Source of the DNA: Uloborus plumipes
Taxonomy: Eukaryota; Arthropoda; Arachnida; Araneae; Uloboridae
Direction: 5' to 3'
DNA: 64,000 nucleotides
Assembly: GCA_038373865.1 (NCBI GenBank)
Contig: JAXGGA010002207.1
Span: 62,001 to 126,000 of the forward strand
Shown here: in pieces, positions 57,080 to 64,000 of the stretch
Numbering within the stretch: position 1 is the first letter of the stretch
How the letters are laid out: every line of letters begins with the position of its first letter
Notes under the pieces: model-generated
What the model was told of the DNA's origin: nothing
Seen by the model: the letters and a program-made list of their open reading frames with translations, nothing else
Database searches by the model: none
Program-made: the position numbers and the translations under genes

Positions 57080-58502
57080 GTTGGGAAAAATCGGTTGAGT
57101 CTTCAAAGTAAAAATCTTAACTTAAGTTGCTGCGAACCATGGTTTAAAAAATTGCAATCCAAGTTTTCAAATAATTCTAATTCCAATTAGTTAAAATATC
57201 ATTTAAAGGTGTTTCTTATTAGTCTATGACAGTGAATAATTATATTACGGATTGTTTGAACTGTTCTTGGCTAAAAGTAACTTGTACCGAAGTGTATCTA
57301 CCAATGTGTAACCATAGCTAACTTTACTGAGCACTGATTTTATAAGGGAAGTTTTTATTTTTTTCATGGTTGAATTTCGTGAATAAAAAAATTGTCAATT
57401 TTTGTAAAATTTCGTTATCCAGAACAGTATTCAATTTTTGAAAACTTCTCGGTATTGGCCGAATGCCTAATTAAAATTTGGCCGAGTACCGAGTATTTAC
57501 CGAGTACTCGGTACGACACTAGTAATTGTTTTCGATAAAGAATCGCAACCGATTTTAAAAGCTTGGAAATCGATAAAAATATCTGCTCGTCTTTCTTGTG
57601 CAATGTCCGTCGTTGACTTGATCTATTTGGAGTTCGATGCAAATTAAATCGTAATTGTTGTCTTTTCTGACGTAGCTATATTGGTGTCTTCCAAAATAGC
57701 TACGTTTTTTGCCTAAATATTGCTATTACGTCAATCCGCTATTTCTAGCCCAATACATTTTCGTGGAATAAATTCGAAAATCATTATCGTCTGCTATGTT
57801 TCTTCACTTCATTTGAATGTCAGTGTTCCGTGTTTAATCTACTGTGACGTAAGATGTTCTAATTATGGATGTGTTTTTAAAAAAATTTTATTGTTTGAGC
57901 TATAAAAAATTCTGAAACAACAAACCTTTTCTTAATGGTGTAAATAGTGCTCTTTGTTTACTGTTTGGTGAAATTGTTTGCGATTATTTTCGACGCTTTA
58001 AATTATTTTTCAACCAAGTTCGTTGACTTGTATTCTTTTTATCGTACACGTAACTGCTTGAACCAGAACGGAATTAAACTTTTAAAAATGCGAATTTATA
58101 TTTTTTAGCTTTTTGAGTTTCGAAAAGAAGAAAAACTTGACTATTCATTCTTCTTCAGCGCATGAATCACGGCTGTGTTTATTTTATTTCAGTAATGATG
58201 GATTGCATTTTCAGAGGTTTCCTTCGTATTATTTGTGAAATCTAGAAGGGGAAAAAAGAATATCGAGTAAATGAACTTGCATGCAGCTGATGCAAACAAA
58301 TGATTGTTTATGGCGGTGAATTTACTGAAGCGTTGAATGAATGTACGGTCAACTGATAGGTAGGTAGCTTTTTCGAACATAATGAAGAACATTTTTTTTT
58401 TTTTTTTTGAAAAGGTGGTAGCTGTGTCTCTGGAAAAGTTTCGAGGTTCATTTCGTAGAATTTTGTCGGATCATTATTTTTCTTATGGGGCCGTCCACAT
58501 AT
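57080..58502. other. Unassigned AT-rich sequence with a hAT-like terminal fragment
   Basis: Around 57440-57520 CCGAGTA words cluster and the end GTACGACACT resembles a hAT terminus. A perfect 16-bp palindrome, TACCGAGTACTCGGTA, lies at 57498-57513. The rest shows no gene. Confidence 0.45.
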
Positions 58503-58707
58503 CGCACATCCAGAATGAAAGGGGCACATCTCAGAATAGCTGTTTTGAGAAAAATCGATTTGAAAATTTTAACTTTTTAAAATCCTTGCCCTGCCTCTAA
58601 TAACTATTACAATTAGCCAAACTATCATTGCTTGGTTGAGTAAAGGTTCTGCTAGGTGACTATGGTGTGCGTTTCCCGGCCAATTTTAAATAAGTTGGTA
58701 ATTAATG

Positions 58708-58759
58708 AGAAGTGCCCCTTTCATTCTCCATTTTCGTGGAGAATGAAAGGGGCACATCT
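58708..58759. repeat. Perfect 18-bp stem hairpin
   Basis: GTGCCCCTTTCATTCTCC at 58712-58729 and its exact complement at 58738-58755 enclose an 8-base loop. The stem continues about four base pairs further past one mismatch. Confidence 0.85.
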
Positions 58760-58946
58760 CAAAATAGCTATTCTTACGGGCATCGGCTTGTACACTATTT
58801 AAATTTTTTTGAAGTTCTTGTCGGACTTTAACCTACCTATCGCTGTTTCATTTAAGAACGATATTAAATCAAATTTTAATTCCTAACTAGCTGCGTAGCC
58901 CGGCGTTGCACGGGCTGTAATGTAGTGAAGGCAGTTTGAGAAAACT

Positions 58947-59140
58947 ACTCGCCACCAAGGCGGCTCGCCTTTAAAGAAATGAGGAAAGTTTAAACAGTTT
59001 ACTCGTCGTCAAGACGGCTCGCCTTTACAGTAGCGAGGAAAGTTTCAATTCACTACTCGCCGCCAAGGCGGCTCGCCTTTAAAGTACCAAGGAAAAGTTT
59101 AATAAACTACTTCCCGCTAAAGCGGCTCGCTAAAAAGCTT
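58947..59140. repeat. 54-bp tandem repeat, each unit with a small hairpin
   Basis: Units start at 58947, 59001, 59055 and 59109, an exact 54-bp period. Each has an AAGGCG, GCT, CGCCTT inverted repeat or a close variant, followed by AT-rich sequence. The array follows a CTAGCTGCGTAGCCCGGCG stretch at about 58887 that resembles a repeat start common in arthropods. Confidence 0.88.
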
Positions 59141-59548
59141 TCCTGCATCAAAGAATCAATCGAATTATTTGCACATGCTTCCTCAGAAATAAAGACGATG
59201 TCAAGTAGCGCATACTTAGCACTCTCCTTAAATTACAAATAAAATTCCTTTCCAAAAACAATTATTTCCAAACCGCTTTCTTCCGGTAAAATTAGTTGCA
59301 AAATTCTAAACGAAAAAGTTCTTTTAATATTTGGATCGAAGCCAGAAAAAGTCCCTTCTAAAAACAGCAATTGCAATTTTATTTAAAAACACATTTTCAA
59401 AATGGTACCTGAGAAAAAATATGTCATTAATAATTAGAATAAAAACAATTGTTAGAACTTTGTTATAACACGTATTTAAAATGACAATGGAAAAAAATAA
59501 CACTCTTTCATTTTAAAAAGTTCAATTTAATTAACGTTTTAATTTAGG
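59141..59548. other. Unassigned AT-rich sequence
   Basis: No gene or clear element. The last 30 bases (TTAATTAACGTTTTAATT) recur near 62233, on the other side of the element at 59549-62178. Confidence 0.4.
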
Positions 59549-62178
59549 GCCGAATTCAAGTGAAACACCATTGCAGTCGCTTCGAGGCGATCGCATATTG
59601 CAACCGCTACTGTAAGTCGAATGGAGTCAATTCACCGCTAGAGGGCCGCACAGTGGATGTCACGTGTCGGCTGGGATCGCTACTCTGTTAGCATGCTTTC
59701 GTATTGAGTTTTAACTGGAGGTGGCCGATCAAAATTAGTTTGCTTTGGCTATTTACGTTATTTTTGTAATTAATAATATAGTACTTACGTTTAGTTTAAT
59801 CTTTTCAATTATGATTTAGGTCAGATTGATTTAGTTTTAATCTCTTATTTAGAGTTGACTTTTAATGTCTTTTACTTCGTAATATTTGTTATTAGTTTAT
59901 TTCTCTCTGAATTTTTTTTAGCATGAGCATGAGAGAGGTAATTTTAGAAAAAAAAAATGTAAATGTCAGTTAAGAGTCTAAAAACAGCATAAAAAGTTGT
60001 TTTTAATTTATTTTTAAAAAATGTTCTTTGTAATGAATACATATTTTAAATTTCTCCTTGTATAGTAAAATGACTTTCTGCTAAAATTGAAATTGACTTT
60101 TTCTAAAATATATGCATTTCTATAAACATTATTTTGTATGTGAATACATTGTGCAAATACAATTAAAATACCCATGGTTTTGTGAGAAAAAATATAGGAC
60201 GTAATGTGAAACTTCTGTTTTGCTTTCTTTCTTTTCTTTTCTTTCTTTTTTTTTCACTAATCAAATGAGCTTTATAATTTGTTTTCTTTGTCTAGTGTAG
60301 AACCATTAAATATATACTCAGTCATACATTTATGTAATATATTTTTAAGAAATTTTAACTCTGCCATTACGAAACTAAGGATATTTAGATTTTATTCATA
60401 GAAGTACCATCCAATGAAATAGTGTAAATGTTAAGTGGTATCTAAGTGATGTTTCACGCTACCAAAATTTTTAATCAAATGCATTTTATACTTAGTAATA
60501 AACTAGTACTGGATAAAACAGTAAAAGTTTTGTTAATTAATACCAATAATTTCTGATTAAATTACAACTGTACGTTTTAGCAATATATGTATATTTTTCA
60601 GCTATTTGCTTCTTGAATTCTTCGATAAAGATTTTTTTTTCAACGATATACAACAAGTTTGTGCTTTTAAAAACTTTTTATTATATGTATACAGAGAAAC
60701 AGTAGAGTACATAGCGCCCTTCGGCACGGGAGGGGGGCACACAAGTTTCGGGGCATGCAATACGGAAAAATAGCACTACATGGTTTTTTTTTTTTTGATC
60801 GAAAAAAAGAGGGGGGGGGGGTGAGAGGGGACATGTACAGATCTTGCGAGGGGGCGCACCGAAGTCTATGTACGTTACTGCTGAGAAAAATGTTAGCATA
60901 TTAATGGGATGAAAACATTGCTAAATAAATTTCCAGTTTCTCAACATGTAATTGCTTTACAAGAAAAAATATTTTGTTAGAGTGGTTAATAGCAAAATGA
61001 ATGCTTCAAAATTAATATTCAAAATAACAATTGAAATAATTAGTTTTCTTTGAAACAGAAGATTTATATTCTTTTTTCAACTTATATTAACTAAAGTATA
61101 TTTTCTCCGCAGAGCAACAGTAAGACTCAGGTCTTTTAAATATTGGCCAGAGAAATATTCATATACACTAAATAATTCATTTATGCTACATGTTTATATC
61201 TATAAATTTTAAGTAGTAAAGGAAGTAGTAAAATGAAGATTTGGCTAAAATATGCTCTTTTTTAATGAAATGTAAAAGAATTAAATTAATATAAAAATAA
61301 TAACAAATAATAATAGTTATAAATAAAGACAATAAACTACGTGAACTTTTTCTTCCATATAATTTTCGAAAAACTTCTATTGTTCTGCGTTGTATATTTA
61401 TGTACCTGTTAGGAAAAGTTGTACGAATTAAAAATGCTATATTGATTTCTTTTTTTTTTCTTTGCAAGAAGAAGAAAAGAAACTTTTGTAAACTTACATC
61501 GACATTTAAAAAAAAAAAATAACAACTGTATTAATCTACAACTTATCTGTAGAGCTTCGTTGGTTGATTTGCATTAGCTGGGGATTTCATATATTTCAAT
61601 GTTATGTAAAATTTATGAAAACATTTGGGTAAACAATTTAATTTTCCAAAAAAAAAAACAGCACTTTGACTCGATGAAGCATTTAAACACTTTAAAGCTC
61701 TCCTTTTCTTTTCTTTCAAAAAAAATAATTTTGTAGAGATCGCGCCTTGTTTTATTAGTAATCTTTTGGTGAAATTTTGACACTTAAAGCATTCTTCATC
61801 GAAGTCATCTGCAAAAAACAATGTTTTTTGGCCGTAAGTTTTCTCATTTTATTTTTATGAACAAAACTTTTAAATGATCTTTATTTACATGAGGAAATAT
61901 GAAAAATAACTTCTCCTTGCAATTGACTTCAATTGCAACCTTAGTGCATCCACAAGCAACACATTTTGTTAAGAAAAAGAACGGTTCTTCAGTAATGCTT
62001 TCAACGCTTCATCCCCGTTGCTTACATCGGCTTCCCAGTTGACACGTAACCTAACGCGACCTGTGACGTTGCGTGAAGGGACTCCATTCAAGTGAATTCG
62101 TTTCACTTGAATCCAAATTTTGGAATTTGCGATTGCATTGGTGAGTTGCGATCGTCCGTGTTTCACTTGAATTCCTGC
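59549..62178. mobile_element. 2.6-kb relative of the 50156 MITE, non-autonomous
   Basis: Its left end (GGCCGAATTCAAGTGAAACA) and right end (inverted, GAATTCCTGC) match the termini of 50156-50445. The interior is AT-rich and holds a nested hAT MITE at 60700-60880. No transposase-like frame was recognised. Flanking repeats on both sides indicate insertion within a tandem unit, but the short duplication is not clear. Confidence 0.6.
60700..60880. mobile_element. hAT-type MITE, 181 bp
   Basis: The ends are CAGTAGAGTACATAG and the inverted CTATGTACGTTACTG. The flanks CAGAGAAA (60692-60699) and CTGAGAAA (60881-60888) match at 7 of 8. G runs flank a poly-T core. Confidence 0.68.
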
Positions 62179-62181
62179 CTT

Positions 62182-62297
62182 AAAATCGCAACGGAAAGAA
62201 ATAAATATCTTGGAATTTTAAATAGTTCAATAATTTAATTAACGTTTTAATTCAAAATGGCAACGGTAAGAAAAAAATGTCTTGGAAGTTTAATCAT
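62182..62297 (+). repeat. 72-bp direct repeat
   Basis: AAAATCGCAACGGAAAG at 62182 is repeated as AAAATGGCAACGGTAAG at 62254, followed in both by TCTTGGAA and an AT-rich tail. It forms the insertion context of the preceding element. Confidence 0.65.
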
Positions 62298-63275
62298 TTA
62301 TTAGGCTTAATCGCTTTAAATTTGATTACTTATTAATTGATATCTTCGCTAATTAAAATCGTATAATTATATAGCTTGAAACTAATGAAGCCTGAAAAAT
62401 TACCTATCTATCGGTACCTGGTTCGACTTTCAGTTCATTGGCGTTCAGGAGAAATAAGCGTGACATAGATAGATAGAAAGAATAGATTTTAGTAAAGAAA
62501 TGATGATGTTAGCTAGTTACATATACTATTCTCCTTGTTCTAAAAGAACCCTCATAATTACTTGTGACAAACATTTATACTAATAACAAAGAATTAAAGT
62601 GAGTGTCATTTAAAAAAAATCAAAATTACTGTTTTCTTAATTGGTTTTAAAAAAGTACTAATTGTAATTTGCACCAATGAAGCTCGGCAAACTCTGATTA
62701 TCAAAGATGTGCCCCTTTCAAACTCAATTCTCCCTTCACAATCGGCAGAATCGACAGAATGATAAGGGCATAAGTTGCTTTTTAGCTGCGACTGTTAACT
62801 CTAGAAAAAAATGGGTCAGTTTCTCATGTAAGGTGTACTAAGGTATGCTTTTTAAAGATATTTCCAAAAAATACAATTTTTGAGATGTGCCCCTTTCATT
62901 GTGGATGTGCGTTATTATGTCACAGTTTGAGGGAAAAAGGCAGTTCATAAAATTGTGACAGTTTGTGATAAGGAGGGATGAAGACGTTTGACATTGCACA
63001 TTTTTTCCCATCTTCATGAAAAAAAGCATGATATGAAGTAGGGAAAGGGGGGGGGGGGGAGTCCCATTGATAATAAAAAAACAAATGGTAATCTCAAACT
63101 TTTCTTCTTCTTTTTTTTTTTTTTTTTTTCACAGTGTTTCCTAGAAAGTATTTCAATCAGCACAGATTGAAAAAAAAAAAAAAGAAAACCCTTAACCAGA
63201 CGTAGCTTTAGTGTAAAAATGGGAACAAAAAAAAGGGGGGGGGATATGGATGTCTATTGTGAATGCAATCTATAG
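62298..63275. other. Unassigned AT-rich sequence
   Basis: It contains the right arm of the 58503 inverted pair and poly-T, poly-A and poly-G runs. No gene is seen. Confidence 0.4.
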
Positions 63276-63283
63276 ACTGTGAC

Positions 63284-63983
63284 CAGGGGCGGCAAATAAG
63301 GGGGGACAAGAGGGGGCGGTTGCACCCCCAAACATTTTTCGCAGAGTGTTAAAAAACGGGTAAATTCAACGAATGTATAACACAAATCAATGATCTAGTG
63401 CAAAAGGAACTAAACGATCTTGTCAATTTCAAACAAAAGCTGATGAAACTCACCCTTAAACATATTCTCAAAATTATTCTAATAAGAGAGGAATCTGAAA
63501 AAAAATGCTATGAAACAAGTATAACGGGACTCGAAAGGGTTTTCAACTTTAGCTGTTTGGGAAATAGCACAAGACACTAGAAATCGATAAGAAAAAAGGT
63601 CTTCATTTTGACTCCAAACATTGCAAATTTAAACTTGACTAAATATTAAAAGCTACTTTCCAACCAAGACATTTTGTGTGATTAGTTATAATTACAAAAT
63701 ATGTATTTTTTTTTATAATAACTCCAATTTTTCTATACATTAAATCCGTTTAAAGATATCTTTCTTTTAACTAATATGTATTTTAAAGTTTACAAATACC
63801 TTTGTCTTGTGCTATTGATGTAGAGAAAATTACTACGTTAATTAGGCACAAATAAGCAGGGCTACTGCACATCCCTGCTTATTTGTGCCTAATTAACGTT
63901 GTAATTTCATCTAATATGTATTTTGTTCCATAAAGAAGATAGAAACTCGCCCCCTCAAATGAAATGCTGAAATGTCGCCCCTG
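63284..63983. mobile_element. hAT-type non-autonomous element, 700 bp
   Basis: The ends are CAGGGGCGGCAAAT and the inverted GTCGCCCCTG. The exact 8-bp duplication ACTGTGAC lies at 63276-63283 and 63984-63991. It contains a long hairpin near its right end and a 60-codon frame without recognisable motif. Confidence 0.87.
63826..63908. repeat. Long hairpin, 27-bp perfect stem with 11-base loop
   Basis: The arms 63835-63861 and 63873-63899 are perfectly complementary (ACGTTAATTAGGCACAAATA onward), with loop CTACTGCACAT. The stem continues past one mismatch for about seven more pairs. The size and shape are close to a microRNA precursor, but it lies inside a hAT MITE, so it may be part of the element's structure. 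Confidence 0.85.
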
Positions 63984-64000
63984 ACTGTGACGGTGTCGCA

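Larger units (their letters stand above)
58503..62911. repeat. Widely spaced inverted repeat arms of about 30 bp
   Basis: Left arm 58503-58532 (CGCACATCCAGAATG, then AAAGGGGCACATCTCA) and right arm 62881-62911 are inverted near-perfect matches. They may be ends of one 4.4-kb element or two copies of a smaller repeat. No target duplication is clear. Further copies of the AAAGGGGCACATCT core occur at 58745 and, inverted, at 58712 and 62707. Confidence 0.5.

Noticed and set aside
58947..59140. CRISPR-like array
   Set aside because: The units are contiguous 54-bp tandem copies without distinct spacers, in a eukaryotic context.

Overview
The window looks like a chelicerate genome, probably a spider. 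This is an inference from AT-rich DNA, Ty3/gypsy elements primed by tRNA-Lys, tRNA-derived SINEs, a CR1-like LINE and a very dense load of small hAT-type elements. No complete host gene was found. What can be supported is almost entirely mobile DNA, plus three short candidate host exons.

Region 1 (1-12229) is a compositional block with a strong purine and adenine excess on the plus strand. It has no recognisable gene, shows no tandem unit by eye, and stops abruptly near 12230. Its open frames are what a T-poor strand gives by chance.

Region 2 (12230-17538) is ordinary AT-rich DNA with three hAT-like elements carrying perfect 8-bp target duplications, two possible short inverted-repeat elements, a SINE with a 15-bp duplication, and a candidate terminal exon followed by a possible 3' UTR.

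Region 3 (17539-27250) is a Ty3/gypsy retrotransposon (copy A). Its two 620-bp LTRs look identical and gag and pol lie in one frame. A 3.4-kb hAT element interrupts it inside the reverse transcriptase. That hAT contains a CR1-like LINE fragment, which contains a fold-back hAT-type MITE, so the nesting is four deep.

Region 4 (27251-50600) is a patchwork of hAT MITEs and larger non-autonomous hATs, fold-back mariner-type MITEs with TA duplications, a piggyBac-type MITE, a Helitron-like element, pogo/Tigger-like elements and a composite SINE inserted as one unit. Candidate exons lie at 36373-36456 (minus) and 43317-43380 (plus).

Region 5 (50605-57075) is a second copy (B) of the same gypsy family. 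Single-base indels break it. It keeps a separate gag and pol layout and its two LTRs differ. Region 6 (57076-64000) holds inverted-repeat elements, a 54-bp tandem hairpin repeat, and a terminal hAT element whose 3' part contains a long perfect hairpin.

The clearest system-level signal is the hAT load: 17 elements with 8-bp duplications (14 perfect, 3 with one mismatch) lie in about 51 kb, several inside one another. No hAT transposase was recognised, so these elements would need an enzyme encoded elsewhere.
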